Notes under the pieces: model-generated
The model's database searches: none
Told to the model about the DNA's origin: nothing
What the model saw: the letters and a program-made list of their open reading frames with translations, nothing else
Assembly: GCA_963921195.1 (NCBI GenBank)
Contig: OY992541.1
Location: 13,992,644 to 14,056,643 of the forward strand
Origin: Pegoplata infirma
Taxonomy: Eukaryota; Arthropoda; Insecta; Diptera; Anthomyiidae
Direction: 5' to 3'
Length of the DNA stretch: 64,000 nucleotides
Program-made: the position numbers and the translations under genes
Part shown: piece after piece, positions 22,326 through 33,438 of the stretch
How the letters are laid out: each line of letters opens with the position of its first letter
Numbering within the stretch: position 1 is the first letter of the stretch

Positions 22326-23010
22326 CACTCAAAATAATTACTCTGTTAAAAACTCTGTAAAATGACTGTAATCTCAATTCGACAGATATTTGACAAAGCT
22401 ATCTGTCGAAATACAGATTTTAAGAATAAACTTTGTATTTTCTTGTAACCGAATAACAAAATTTTATCTGTAATTTTACTTTTTACTTTGTAATCTCTAT
22501 TTTACAGATAATAAACAGAGTTTTTTGTTAAAATACAGATTTTATAAAAATACTTGTGTTTTTTTCTCGTAACCAAAATACAAAATTTCAACTATAATTT
22601 TACTTATTGCTCTGTAATAATAAAACCTGGCACATTTTACGAGGATGTCGTGTAAAATTGCAGGTACTCGTAAAAAAATTTCACAAAAATAAAAAAAAAA
22701 ATAAATTTACAATTTGGAAGCATTAAAGCGGGCAAATTTACTCGATGGCATTTTCCAATTGTCAACACTACTTGCACATTAAGGAAAGATAAATTGATCA
22801 GAAATCAAATAGTAAAAAAAATAGTCAAATTCTGGCCGCTTTTATCAAAATTTTACAGATAATTCTGAAAATTTACTGTTTTTTATCGAAATCATTTTAC
22901 AGAGTTTTCTTCGTAAAATAACAAAAAATCTTGCTGGTTGGAAATCTATGGTATTTTCTGCTGGCTCAGCAGAGTATCTCTGTATTTTAACAGAGTGATT
23001 ATTTTGAGTG
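22326..23010. mobile_element. TA-flanked MITE, TTTTACAGA-word family, copy 1
   Basis: CACTCAAAATAATTACTCTG and CAGAGTGATTATTTTGAGTG form a long TIR with one difference, flanked by TA. The interior is made of CTGTAAAAT / ATTTTACAGA words on both strands. A second copy at 34834-35427 shares the interior and the phrase GCTGGCTCAGCAGAGTATCT. This is probably a Tc1/mariner-type MITE. Confidence 0.85.
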
Positions 23011-23985
23011 TAAGATTAAATTTACATTTAAAATATATTTATCGCTCTGTTTACAATGATTAAATTGGAATAAGTTGATTATTTTGTCCTGATTTTACAC
23101 TTTTTTTAAAACATTTTTTTAGAATGTGAGCAATTGCTTCTTTTTAAGAAATTTTTTAGTGAATAGGCCAATTAGAATGTGAGCAATTGCTTTTTTTTAA
23201 CAGCTATATAATTATATTAATTTATGTTTTATTTGAACTCTTATGGTTTCTGGGGAAGATATTTATTAAAATATTGTTTTAAATGTTAAAGGTTACAAAA
23301 AAACATTTTTATTGTCTTTTTTTAATAGATGTAACCATTAGGAACAACAATTTTTCACAATTGCCAATAGCCGTAATTTGGAATTTGAAAAGATCAATTA
23401 AAATTCAAACAACAAATCGAAGGTTTTTGGCTCCGGTTTGAAGTTTCATATACAATTTTTAAAGATTTTGACTCGCTGATTCCAGTAGAGTAGAATTGAA
23501 CTATGATCTCAAAAATATAATCAAAAACATTTTAAGTTGTTGCACTATTATTGGCCAAACATGCATTTTAACAAAACACTGTCAAAAAAATTTGAAAAAG
23601 CACCATTTTTAAAAGGCTCTAAAACAAAAACCAGATGATCAATCTTTACTCCGATGAGCTCAAAATTTAGGCAAAAGTTCATTCTTTCTTATAGACTTTT
23701 AAACCCATTCAAGATATCTTCTGGTTTATACAAAAAATAACACAGAAAGCTTAATTTGAAAAATTAATTTGGAGTTTTTCTTTGAAAAATATCAAAAAAC
23801 TAAGGTAAATTTTACAAATATGGTAATTTTAAAAGTATCATTTTAAAGCGCAAGTAAAGCCCAACAAACGTAATAATTTAAAAAAAAAATGTGTTCTATG
23901 TTGGAGACCATAGACAAATTATACTTTTGCGCTTTATACCAGATTTGTATTCCACTGAATGGCTGCTGTGCAGGCTTTTAAATAA
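23011..23985. other. Degenerate repeat DNA, no gene seen
   Basis: The text near 23487-23560 is the diverged complement of 7750-7830, and 23936-23972 repeats 7838-7875, so this is an old dispersed repeat with an inverted component. Duplicated phrases AATGTGAGCAATTGCTTC at about 23124 and 23175 are a small internal duplication. No coding potential is apparent. Confidence 0.45.
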
Positions 23986-24400
23986 AGGGTTGCCAGAAAT
24001 TTATTTGCAAAAAGCGGGACAAACATAAGAAAAATACGAAAATAGCGGGATTTTAAAAGATTTTGCGTGACAAAAATAATGCATTTATTGAAAATTCAGA
24101 AGAGTTTTTTTTCGAGTATTCTTGCCATAAATCTTTTTTACTTTTCTTAAGTCATTCTAACCTAGTGAAAAACTAAACCTTTTTCGGACAAAAAAAAATG
24201 TATTTTTATATATTATCTGATATCAGATCTAAAATATCGTAACTATTTTCTGAATTTGTTGTTTGTGGAAGTTTAGTAAATTTTCGGGACATTAAAAGTT
24301 TAGTAAATTTTCGGGACATTAAAATGAACACTGCCTAGTGTCCGGTAAGGCCTTAATTTAGTTTTTAAAGTTTTAGTTTTTAAAAAAGCGGGAATTTGGA

Positions 24401-25642
24401 CAACGACCGTAGAGGCGCCGCGCTTATAAGGATACCAAAAAGTTGTGGAAGGTGACCAAATTCAGGCTGCCAAATTTGGCTTCCAAATTTCGTGGAGAGT
24501 AAATCAACGTTTACTACGTAAAATGTTGGACCCTACCGTGTGAACATTTAATAAATTTTTTTAATATTTAGTACATTTTTAATTTTTTTTTTTCAATTTT
24601 TTGTTTGTTTTTTATATAAAAAATACCGTTATTATGAAAAAATAATAAAAACAATGAAATCAGAATTTTGTTGTATTTATTATAATTGAAATAAATTTTT
24701 TTCAAAAATAAAATAAGGGCCTAATTTTGTAAAACGCAACGCGCCTTTTTATATCGCGTTGGACAATTTTCTATTTTGTAACACGCGAGCACTGAACAGC
24801 TGTTTTTTTCGCGTTGACTTACGTGTTTGTAGAACAAATTGTATGGAAAATGGAATTTTGTAAAACGCAAGAGAGAGTTTTTTCATCACTTGAAGTGTCA
24901 AAATGATCACTTGAAATTTTGGGGCGTTGATGTAACAAATATGCTTTTAAATAGCAAAAAATAAATAATGTTGGAATATGTAAATACACAACAAAAAAGT
25001 AATAAGTGTGTAAAAAAAACTTCTCCGGCAGAAGAAAAACATCGAAAATAGCAAAGCGTCTCGTTGTAATATTTATTGTTTTTTTCAATTAATTTATGTT
25101 ACTTTTTTTTGTTCTCTTTTTTCTCAAATATTCTTTTTGCAGGTGTTGCCTGCATATATATGTGTTTCCCCACGATAATGGGTGTGTATCCCCTACAAAA
25201 TGGGTGGCCAATTTCATTACTTTTAGATTGTCTGGCAACACTGATTCAAACATAATTGACATTTCAAGTGATGACGTAAAAATTTAACGCAATAACGTAG
25301 TGATTTACAAAATTGCACTTTTTGAGCCTCGCGTTCACGTTAACGTTGGTGATGCGTTCAACGCGAGTGATTTACAAAATCAGGCTCTAAATTTTTTTTT
25401 TATGATTAATTTTTTGAATTTTTTAATTGTTTCTGACATTTTACTGACGTTTTCGCAATATTTCTAAAAAAACACCTTTTTTAAGTATTAGCGGGTATTT
25501 CGTACCGTTTGCCCAACATTTTACGTAGTAAACGTTGATTTTTTCTCCACGAAATTTGGAAGCCAAATTTGGCAGCCTGAATTTGGCCACCTTCCACAAC
25601 TTTTTGGTATCCCTATAAGCCCGGCGGCCTCTACGGTCGTTG
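24401..25642. mobile_element. Long-TIR MITE nested in the inverted TCCCGC element
   Basis: The ends CAACGACCGTAGAGGC and GCCTCTACGGTCGTTG continue as an inverted repeat for about 130 bp (ending near AACGTTTACTACGTAAAATG on the left). The flanking duplication is ATTTGGA at 24394-24400 and 25643-25649. No transposase coding is seen. It is interrupted by a PIF-like MITE. Confidence 0.85.
24717..25387. mobile_element. PIF/Harbinger-like MITE
   Basis: GGGCCTAATTTTGTAAA and TTTACAAAATCAGGCTC are near-inverted ends flanked by TAA (24714-24716 and 25388-25390). GGGCC-like ends with a 3-bp TWA duplication are typical of PIF/Harbinger. Words of AACGCGAG / CGCGTT type recur near the ends. Two short opposing frames inside (24819-25088 and 25096-25287) have no recognisable product. 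Confidence 0.75.
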
Positions 25643-25704
25643 ATTTGGAATGCCGCCGATATGCGGAAAACGTTGGCGCAAAGCGCGACAACGGCGTACG
25701 GGCA

Positions 25705-26370
25705 TAGCGCCCAAGGTCATATCGCCCAAATTAAAAAAATCATTACACCCAAAATAAATGTGTGTTAGTTCTTGTTGAAAAATTGTTTAGACGATATAGC
25801 AATTTTCTTTGGGTATTTTAACAATTTTCTTTAAATTAACATAAATTATCAAAAATGTCATATTACCCAAATATCAAAATGTTGAATTTATAAAATGGCA
25901 TAACACCCAAAATAGTAATAGAAACACTCACCAATATTATATTTTTTTAATACAATATTTCAAAGTTTATAAGCGTAGCCGGCCTTCGTCCGGGGTTTGG
26001 GATTACAAAATCCATGCATTAAATCCACCCTCTCCGCAAAACAAAGCTTTCTTGGGTAGCAGAACTTTACGCGATCAATTTTTGTATGCCTAAAACGGCC
26101 TACTAATCAAAATATCTTGGTTTGCAGAGATGGTGGGTTCAATGCATGGATTTTGTAATTTTCACCGAAGGCCGGCTACGCATAAAACCTTTATTACAAA
26201 AAAATCACAGAAGTCGTAATTTTGACATTTTGCCCAAAAAAGTTATTATGGATTTTTTGACAATTTTGTTTTGGGAGAAATAACATTTTTAGACCTATCA
26301 TTTTGGACTATATGTCGCAACTTAGCCGATATGACAATAACGGTTTTGGGCGATATGACCTTGGGCGCTA
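25705..26370. mobile_element. MITE filled with CATATCGCCCAAA / AACACCCAAA words
   Basis: TAGCGCCCAAGGTCATATCG is inverted at the right (CGATATGACCTTGGGCGCTA), and a GTAC lies a few bases outside each end. The interior strings CATTACACCCAAAATAA, CATATTACCCAAATATC and similar words. Architecture and word resemble the element at 13514-14297, and both host the GTAGCCGGCC palindrome. No clean target duplication was found. Confidence 0.7.
25973..26181. mobile_element. GTAGCCGGCC palindromic element, copy 2
   Basis: GCGTAGCCGGCCTTCG and CGAAGGCCGGCTACGC bound about 209 bp containing AATCCATGCATTAAATCCAC and its inverted partner. It matches the element at 13771-13976, including the adjoining AAAACCTTTATTAC. 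Its right arm is more eroded than its left. Confidence 0.7.
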
Positions 26371-26421
26371 CTTCAGTACGCCCGGGACAATCCCGCCAAA
26401 TGCGGGACGTCTAGCAACCGT

Positions 26422-26889
26422 AAGCTCAACTAAATGTTGTTGTCTTGCACATAAAAGCTGAACCACGTTGACAAACACTATAAGGCCATATTTTAAGATA
26501 TGGAATAAATTAAAACGTATGTCCGATAGAAATATATTTGCAAAATTTTTTAAAATATTCGCAAAAATTTTGAAACTTTTACGAATTTGACCAACATTTT
26601 TTTTTAAGATTTACATTGCTCAAAATAGAAGTTAACGTGTTCGTGTTCACGTAAAAAATCTGTCAAACTCCATATAAAAAAAAAATGTTTTTTGCAACGC
26701 GGCTATCTTGTGGGGGAATCGTTTAAAATGATTTTAAGTATATAAAACCGCACTTCTTTTGCAATAAAATGGCCATTTAAGATTTGTTATGATTGTTTCT
26801 TTCTTGTAATATTTAAAAGATTTTGTTTTTAATAGTTTTTGTTGCGATTTTAGACATTTGAAATTTTTTCACGTGAAAAACCACTTACC
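26422..26889. other. AT-rich stretch, part of a duplicated AACTCCATATAAAA repeat
   Basis: The phrase TCTGTCAAACTCCATATAAA at about 26658 recurs at about 26934 and 45676, so the region belongs to the AGCTAAGTACTCTGTT family below. No gene is seen. Confidence 0.45.
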
Positions 26890-27126
26890 TAGCTTAAAGC
26901 ATAGTACTCTGTTCGATTTCACGGAAAAAAATCTGTCAAGCTCCATATAAAAAAATAAATTTTTGGCAACGGAATTACAGGGAAATTGCGAAAAACAAGT
27001 TTTCACTAATTTTTATTATACAAAAATTTGTGTCAAAAATTTTGAATTTTTAAATGTTTTATTGCGATTTGAGGCATTTAAAGTTTAAGTAAAATTTTCA
27101 CCATAAAAAAAACAGAGTACTTAGCT
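26890..27126. mobile_element. AGCTAAGTACTCTGTT MITE, copy 1
   Basis: The left end AGCTTAAAGCATAGTACTCT and the right end AACAGAGTACTTAGCT are inverted apart from a small insertion on the left. Interior text (CTGTCAAGCTCCATA, GTTTTCACTAATTTTTATTA, GCGATTTGAGGCATTTAAAG) matches the copy at 45642-45926. Confidence 0.65.
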
Positions 27127-27256
27127 TAATGAGGTAAAATCTTTTATGGATAAAATCATTTATGGATATGGATTAAAACCATTGAGTTGAAACGTAAGTT
27201 TCGAACATGTGTATGTATTAGTGGCAGCACGCGCATGTAACTTTTGACGTTTTATA

Positions 27257-27698
27257 CACTCAAATAAAACCTTGTCAAATTACTAGAAAAAGTCTCGTAA
27301 TACCATTTTACTAATATTTGACCGTTGTCCTTGTTTTTTTAACAAATAATTTTCGATCAAAATTCAAACTTTTTTGTAGTTTTACAGTTTTTCTTGTAAT
27401 TTTACAAATTTCAAAGAAATCTAGTAAATTTTATTTCGCCAAAAAGTTGCAAATTTACAATTTTATTGGTAAAAATCTTGTAAAATTACAAAAAACCTTG
27501 TAATTTTTACTAGGAATTCTCGTAAAATAGGAGGTAGCAAAAAATCTAGTAAAAACAAAAATTGTAAATTTACAAGTTTTGTAAAATTACAAAATTATTG
27601 GTAAAAAGCTTGTAAAATAACTAGGACTTCTTGTCAAACAGGACGTAGCAAAAAAAAGTTATAAACTTTTCTTGTAATTTTACAAGGTTTTTTTAGTA
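27257..27698. mobile_element. MITE, TTTTACAAG-word family
   Basis: CACTCAAATAAAACCTTG on the left matches, inverted, CAAGGTTTTTTTAGT on the right, and TA lies outside each end. The interior repeats CTTGTAAAATTAC and TAGTAAAAT words on both strands. TIR identity is only moderate, so it is an older copy. Confidence 0.6.
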
Positions 27699-28401
27699 TA
27701 TAAAACATTAACAAACAACGCAAACAGCTTACACGTATTCTGGGCAGCAAAGTAAATTTAGTAGTATTTAGGATGCCTTCATATTAAAAGTTCAAAAATA
27801 AAATATAGTCTGTGATTAAATCTTAGATTTGATCTATACTTAGAAAACCACCATCATCGTTCTGGACCTTTTTCTAAAAAAAAAGTGTTATTTTGCAACA
27901 GCGCAAGTGATTTACATTCTGAATACTTCTATTAAAAAAGAGTATGCCGTTGTTAAGATGTTTTGATGTTATGATTTTTCTTCATAAGATTACAGTTTTC
28001 CCGCAATTGTTTCGACACAATTTTTATAAAACGAAATTCCGCCGCGTTTTTCCACCCAACTAGATTATATTTTTATGAGGACATAAAAAGTTTAAAAAGG
28101 CAGATATTTTTTATTTTTTTAATGAAATTCTTCTTCTTATTAATAAAAAAATAAAATAAGCAAGATCCGAACCTTTCTTTTTTACAAATTTATCAAAAGA
28201 GCTACAACACAACTCAAAATGAATAAAAGAGCTGTTGAGCTTAAAGAATGAAATACTTCACTCAAAACAGCTGAGCTAAAAAGAGCGATCACTTTACTGA
28301 GATCTATCTGTACAATTTTTTTACGTTCAAAAGTAAAGAGAACAGCCGATGTAAATTTGTTTGTATTAAAATTAAAAGCATTTGCGTGAAATCATTTTTA
28401 G
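27699..28401. other. No feature recognised
   Basis: This is AT-rich DNA with stops in all frames. It shares nothing obvious with other parts of the window. Confidence 0.4.
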
Positions 28402-28678
28402 GCTGTGTTTTTGACATATCGCTTTAACTTAGTTTAAACGGGAGTTTTATAAAACTTTATTAAATTAAAACCAAGTTTAACAAAGAATTTTTTTTTCAGT
28501 TCAAGTTTAGCAAATGTCATTTAACGCGGTATTGCCATACCAAATGCCACATTTCCAATTAAAATAGTTGCCATCATCGAACATTTTTTCCAATAAAATA
28601 TCACAACATGGCAACACTAACCAGTATATTTGAAAATCAGAGGTGCTTTTTTTGACGTTTTTGTACCTTAGTTTAATA
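28402..28678. repeat. Left member of a direct duplication (ACATATCGCTTTAACTTAG repeat)
   Basis: About 270 bp starting GTGTTTTTGACATATCGC and running through GCGGTATTGCCATACCAAAT and ACATGGCAACACTAACCAG recur at about 28696-28950 with few differences. A third, shorter copy lies at about 38690-38860. Confidence 0.75.
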
Positions 28679-29159
28679 CCCTATTCACACTTAGGATGCG
28701 TTTTTGACATATCGCTTTAACTTAGTTTAAATGGGAATTTTATTAAACTTTATTAAATTAAAACCAAGTTTAACCAAGCATTCTGTTTTTCAGTTCAAGT
28801 TTAGCAAATGACGATTAATGCGGTATTGCCATACCAAATGCCACATTTCCAATTAGAAAAGTTGTCATCATCGCACATTTTTTCCAATAATATACAACAA
28901 CATGGCAACACTAACCAGTATATTTGAAAATCAGAGGTGTTAAACTTAAAATAAACAACATTTCAAACAGAATTTGTGGTTTTAACTCAGTTTAAACCTA
29001 CAATCATTAAATTTTACAACTCAAAAACTCGCCCTTACAATTTTAAACCGTTTTTAGCAATTATTTTTAGCATTTTCTGTCAATATACTGTAATAGCATA
29101 AAGAAAGTGCTAAAAATATTGCTGCTAAAAACGGTTTAAAACTGCACGTGTGAACAGGG
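28679..29159. mobile_element. CCCTATTCACAC MITE, long variant with extra internal DNA
   Basis: CCCTATTCACACTT and ACGTGTGAACAGGG are inverted ends flanked by TA. The right half (AAACCGTTTTTAGCAATT ... TTGCTGCTAAAAACGG) is the usual 140-bp MITE, while the left half is the duplicated GACATATCGC repeat. The element is a chimera or has a nested repeat. Confidence 0.65.
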
Positions 29160-30671
29160 TATAACTCTCCAACATTTTTGAGTCAAACTTAAAATAAACC
29201 ACATCTCAAAAACAGAATTTGTGGAGTTAACTCAGTTTAAACCTAAAATCATTAAATTTTACAACTCAAAAACTAGCCCTTAAACATGTTATAAAAGGAA
29301 ATAAATGAAAAGTGTAATAAATAAGAGTGAAAACGGAATAAATAATTTGAGATTATGTTTACATTAATTCTTGCACAATATTTTTGTTTTAAGTATTGAA
29401 CAACTTTATTTTATGTGTGGGGACAGACGACAATAATATTGTAAAACAAAATTTTAAAAATTGCACAAGAATATTGCAAGTGAATGGGCAGCTTTAGACA
29501 ATCAAGCTGTACGATTGCATTCAAATCTGTCGTGTAATGGCAAGTTAGAAAACTTATCAACCAGAAAAGTTAGACTATTTATCGGTTGTCTAATTTGACA
29601 TTAAAGGTTAAAATGAAATATCATTTGACAGCCAAACAAAAAAAAAAACGATAGTTTGTAATAAGAGTGTTCCACTGTGTATGCTTCCTATGTAAATTAA
29701 TCTTTTCGTCTAATCCAAAGTCATTTAAGACACTAAACTGATTCTAAAAAGTCTTGCAAAATAAATATTAAAATATCTCAAATAACACACATCATCTTCA
29801 AAAATTAAAATCTTTTATTTATCATTATCATATCATTATTCCCAAAAAAAAGTCAAATTTTTACTTGACTTATTTATAAAGTTCTGCAAAATTTGAACTA
29901 TTATTTTTTGTCTTTAAATTAAAAAAAAAGTTTATTAAATTTTCACTATGGATGATTATGAGAAACTACAATCAACATACCATTATCTTCTGGAAAATTA
30001 TAAATATTTACAATCAACATTTTGCATCAAAGCAGTACTGTTCCATCATTCAACATATTTCTACAATCAACACTACCATCATCACCGTGACTATCGTCAG
30101 ATGAAGAAGCACCAACCAGATCTCGATCCACAAAGTTTAAAAAATCCTTATGGATAAAACTTAAGAGATAAACAAAAAAAAAAAACCAAACAACTCCAAC
30201 TTAAGAGTATTTAATAATCATCATGAAAACTTTAAATGAACAGAAGTATTTATATTTCTTATGTCACCAGACTTTTTTTTTACACTTTGTTTATTATTTC
30301 CAATGCTTTTTGTTTTGTGTTTGTTTTATAACAGTTAGTAGGATGACCCTATTTTTTATTTTATTGTACTAGTGCTTTGTTTGAAAATTAACGTTACCTT
30401 TATCATTATTATGCGTTTAAGACTCAAATAATGTGCAAAGTTTTTCTAACTTTGTTAAAATGTAAATCTTTATGTAACAAAATTTTTCGTTGTTGTAATT
30501 ACCATTATTTTTTTAAATCTTTTGCAAAAGGAATCGGTTCACAAAAATTTTCCAGCCTAGTAAGGAAGATATTAAAAAAATCCCTAACTCTTTATCCTTA
30601 AAAATTTGAATAATTACTACAGAAGAGTTTCCAATTATATAAAATATTATGTTAAAAAAAAAATATATAGC
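29160..30671. other. TE-poor stretch with one small open frame; possible host exon
   Basis: From about 29690 no TIRs or shared repeats are evident. An ATG frame at 29948-30157 would encode 69 residues rich in Tyr, His and Gln (MDDYEKLQSTYHYLLENYKY start), with the DNA phrase TACAATCAACA three times. I do not recognise it and its length is within chance expectation. Downstream T-rich text resembles a 3' UTR or intron. A short phrase ACAGACGACAATAATATTG near 29425 recalls the MITE at 11089. Confidence 0.25.
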
Positions 30672-30674
30672 TTA

Positions 30675-31269
30675 CGAGGGAAGTCTCCCTGGTGTCACCC
30701 TTCGATCTTCATGAAATTTGGATATGTTGTTAAGAACGAAAATTAATTGGACACGTATTTTTTTTTTTAGCGGCCCAAACTCATTTTTAAGGGGGGTCGA
30801 TTTGTATGGGGGAAATTAACCTTTTTCAGTTTTTTACGATTTACGCCTTCTTAAACAAAATTAATATAGGCATGTGTGGTATCAGATTAAAGGTATTACC
30901 TATCTCGTGGTGCTAACAACGGGCGAAAGAAGTTAATATTTTTCGACTAATTAACAAAAATGTCCTAAAATTTTGGTATTTTACTCAATATGACGAAAAG
31001 TTGCGCATGTGTGGACACGTTCTTAGCACACGTAGATAGGTTTTCCAAAGACCTTTCATTTGGTATGTAACATGACTAGGTTTCTTTGCATAATATAGGA
31101 GATAAACGAAAAAAATATGAAAAATGGCTTTGTCTTACCCCCTCCTTTTTACCCCCTAAATATGAATTTGGGCCGCTAAAAAAAATACTTGTCCCTTTAT
31201 TTTTTCTGATCTACAAAATAAAACCAATTCCATAAAGATCCGCGGGTGACACTGGGGAGAATTCCCGTG
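30675..31269. mobile_element. TTA-flanked MITE, AGGGAAGTCTCCC family, copy 1
   Basis: The left end CGAGGGAAGTCTCCCTGG and the right end CTGGGGAGAATTCCCGTG are inverted with differences, flanked by TTA (30672-30674 and 31270-31272). GGTGTCACCC / GGGTGACAC lie just inside. The layout matches the element at 45009-45593, including inverted GCGGCCCAAACTCA / GAATTTGGGCCGC blocks. PIF/Harbinger-like is an inference from the 3-bp duplication. Confidence 0.75.
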
Positions 31270-31289
31270 TTAGTATCTTATCCTGACAT

Positions 31290-31740
31290 CACAAAAAAAT
31301 AATGGGTTGATCATATTAGTAAGACGATTTCTATTCATATAGAGCGCGTAATTGACTTTCTCACACTCGTGAAAGGAATTTTTCAACCACGCACACTCAC
31401 TCACGAGCATAATTTTTCTCCTAACAGTCACAATCACGCTAGTTAATTTAGGGCAACTCACACTCACGTGCACTCACACAAGTTTGACTCACGAAACTCA
31501 TAAATATTTATACAAAATTTAAAGTTTTGCTAAATTTACAAAATTTTTAGCAAAGATTAAAGTTTAGCTACATTTTACAATTTTCTTTGGTGTTTTTTTT
31601 TTTTTCGGGACAAAAGGAAGTATGTAGAAAGAATAAATCACGCAAAAAAATCGACTCACTCACTGACTCACGCAATTTTTTCCACTTACACTCACGTCTG
31701 TAAAATTAAGTTTTAGTCACACTCAGGCTTAATTCACACA
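31290..31740. repeat. CACTCAC-rich diverged relative of the GTGAG hAT MITEs
   Basis: Both flanks are full of CACTCAC, CTCACTCACGAG, CTCACGTGCACTCACAC words around a CACGCAAAAAAATCGACTC centre. The elements at 62627-63076 and 63131-63558 are built of the same word (GTGAGTGAG). No clean TIR or target duplication remains. A 67-residue minus-strand frame over it is an artefact of the repeats. Confidence 0.5.
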
Positions 31741-31772
31741 CTAATTTGCTCATGCTCTTATATGGTGTATAT

Positions 31773-32110
31773 CAATGGTTCCCAAACTTTGATTCTCGCC
31801 CCACTAGGGGGCAATTTGAAGGTTCCAGGGGGGGCAACGAGCAAATTTTCAAGATTTTTTTTAGTAAAATTAACTACAAAAACTATTCTTTTTGCAAAAT
31901 TAACTACAAAAATCTTGTTGATTTCTTAACATTTTTACTAAAAACTTAATTTAAATGCTTATTTTACAAAAACTTTGCTAAACAAGTAGAAATTTTTCAT
32001 TAGAAACAAAAATTAGAAAAACTAACAAATTTTTCCTTAGTGTAGGGGGGACAAGACAATTTTTTTAACTTAAAAGTGGGGCGTGGCGTAAAAAAGGTTG
32101 GGAACCATTG
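31773..32110. mobile_element. hAT-like MITE, CAATGGTTCCCAA family
   Basis: CAATGGTTCCCAAACTTTG and AAAAGGTTGGGAACCATTG are inverted ends, and the flanking 8-bp duplication is GTGTATAT (31765-31772 and 32111-32118). GGTTCCCAA ends are classic for hAT MITEs across animals. GGGG-rich subterminal blocks face each other. It is 338 bp with no coding. Confidence 0.93.
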
Positions 32111-32295
32111 GTGTATATGAAAAGAAAACTATCTATATATTTTTCGTAGATCAGGATTTTTTGTGGACAATATCTTTTAATAAAATTCCCATTCTGACTT
32201 GGAGTTAAAACGCTAATTGTCTGGCATACATTAGCACTAAACAAAATTGATTTGGCGCGTTTTGTTCTAAGTTAAACGATATTAAAACAAAATAC

Positions 32296-32926
32296 ATGTC
32301 GCTCATTTACTTGTATAGTGTCATAAATAGGGATGTCGCGAATAGTGTATTCGGTATTTACCGAATATTTACTATTCGGTATTCGGTTTGAACCGAATAA
32401 TTTGTAAAAAATGAAAAAAAAGTAGTAGACTATAAAATAACAACGCTGTGTTGGCCACTATTTTTTCTATTAGCTTAATAATTTGAATTTTCATCAAGTA
32501 CTCTAGTTTTTTTTGTAGAGAAAACAAATTAATAGGACAAATTGCAATAACTAAAAAACTGTTTTTTAAATAATTTTAATTTTGACGAATATTCGGCAAT
32601 CTGTTGACGAATATTTATTCCGCTGAATATTCAAAAACCATGCCGAATATTGACGAATATTCGCGACATCCCTAGTCATAACGCAAAATGTTTGATTTTA
32701 CAGAAAACCTGTTTAAAGTTTACAATAGAAACTTGTTTTACATTGCAAATGGCCCGTACATAGAAAATGTTATAATGGCGTGTTCTCTTCTCAAACGGTG
32801 AGTTTAGAAGATATTAATACGAATTTTTGACACAATATAAAGCAGGATATAACAAATAATTCTGTATCGTTTGCCCAAAAACGACATATTTTGAGTTATG
32901 ACACTATTCAAGTAAATGAGCGATAT
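32296..32926. mobile_element. ATATCGCTC palindromic MITE with nested hAT MITE
   Basis: The termini TCGCTCATTTACTTGTATAG and CTATTCAAGTAAATGAGCGA are inverted for about 40 bp (through TGTCATAA). Interior CAGAAAACCTGTTTAAAGTT and CTTCTCAAACGGTGAGTTT match the copies at 37637-38108 and 63603-63874. The left TIR is split by the element at 32328-32674. Confidence 0.85.
32328..32674. mobile_element. hAT-like MITE, GAATATTCG-word family
   Basis: TAGGGATGTCGCGAATA and TATTCGCGACATCCCTA are perfect 17-bp TIRs. The flanks GTCATAAA (32320-32327) and GTCATAAC (32675-32682) are an 8-bp duplication with one substitution. Removal restores the GTGTCATAACTCAAAATG expected of the host MITE. Words such as ACCGAATATT and GACGAATATTCG fill both ends. 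Confidence 0.93.
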
Positions 32927-33438
32927 ATATTTAAAGTTCGTTTTAAAAATAAAAAAACACTTTCAAGACGACTGAATTCCAGGGGTAATGTTATGCAAAA
33001 ACAAATTTTTAGTGATAGCAATTTTTAACGTAAAAAACATTGATCACAAATTTTAGTTAAAAAACTTAATTTTGAAATTCTATTTCGAAATGAAATCCAT
33101 CAAAAATTTAATGAGTTTAGTAGGAAAATAAAAAAAACACATATGCAAAGTTTCAGTAGCCTCCACGTTGCCTTAAGGAACATAGTAGTTTTTCAACTAT
33201 TTATTAATAAAAACGCAGTTAATCCAAAACAATCAAAATTACTTACAAAATAATTTACAGCACGTTATTGACTTTAAGCGAAGTCGGGTTATTAGCTCTC
33301 CATGATCTTAAAAATCTTGTCAAAAAAATGTTTCAATCTTACATTATCCCAGAAAAGCCTGTAATTAAACTTTTTATACAATTTTAATATTTGGATTTAT
33401 TTGCTATCTTTCTAATTTTTTTTTTCATTTGGTGTTTT
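32927..33438. other. No feature recognised
   Basis: AT-rich, without repeats, TIRs or coding signal that I can identify. Confidence 0.4.

Larger units (their letters stand above)
23986..26421. mobile_element. TCCCGC-word hAT-like MITE, inverted copy swollen by nested elements
   Basis: The left end AAGGGTTGCCAGAAA with GCGGGACAAA and the right end ACAATCCCGCCAAATGCGGG plus TAGCAACCG match, in reverse, the MITE at 8470-9221. About 2.4 kb separate the ends against 752 bp in the other copy, because at least four elements lie inside. No target duplication is visible, perhaps because the right terminus is altered. An imperfect 22-bp direct repeat of TAGTAAATTTTCGGGACATT occurs at about 24276-24320. 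Confidence 0.6.

Noticed and set aside
25705..26370. 8-bp target duplication for the CCCAA-word element
   Set aside because: The outer GTAC motifs are inverted, not direct, and no matching direct bases were found.
29948..30157. 69-codon frame as a host gene
   Set aside because: Length is within chance, there is no known domain, and it contains repeated TACAATCAACA; kept only as a note on the TE-poor stretch.
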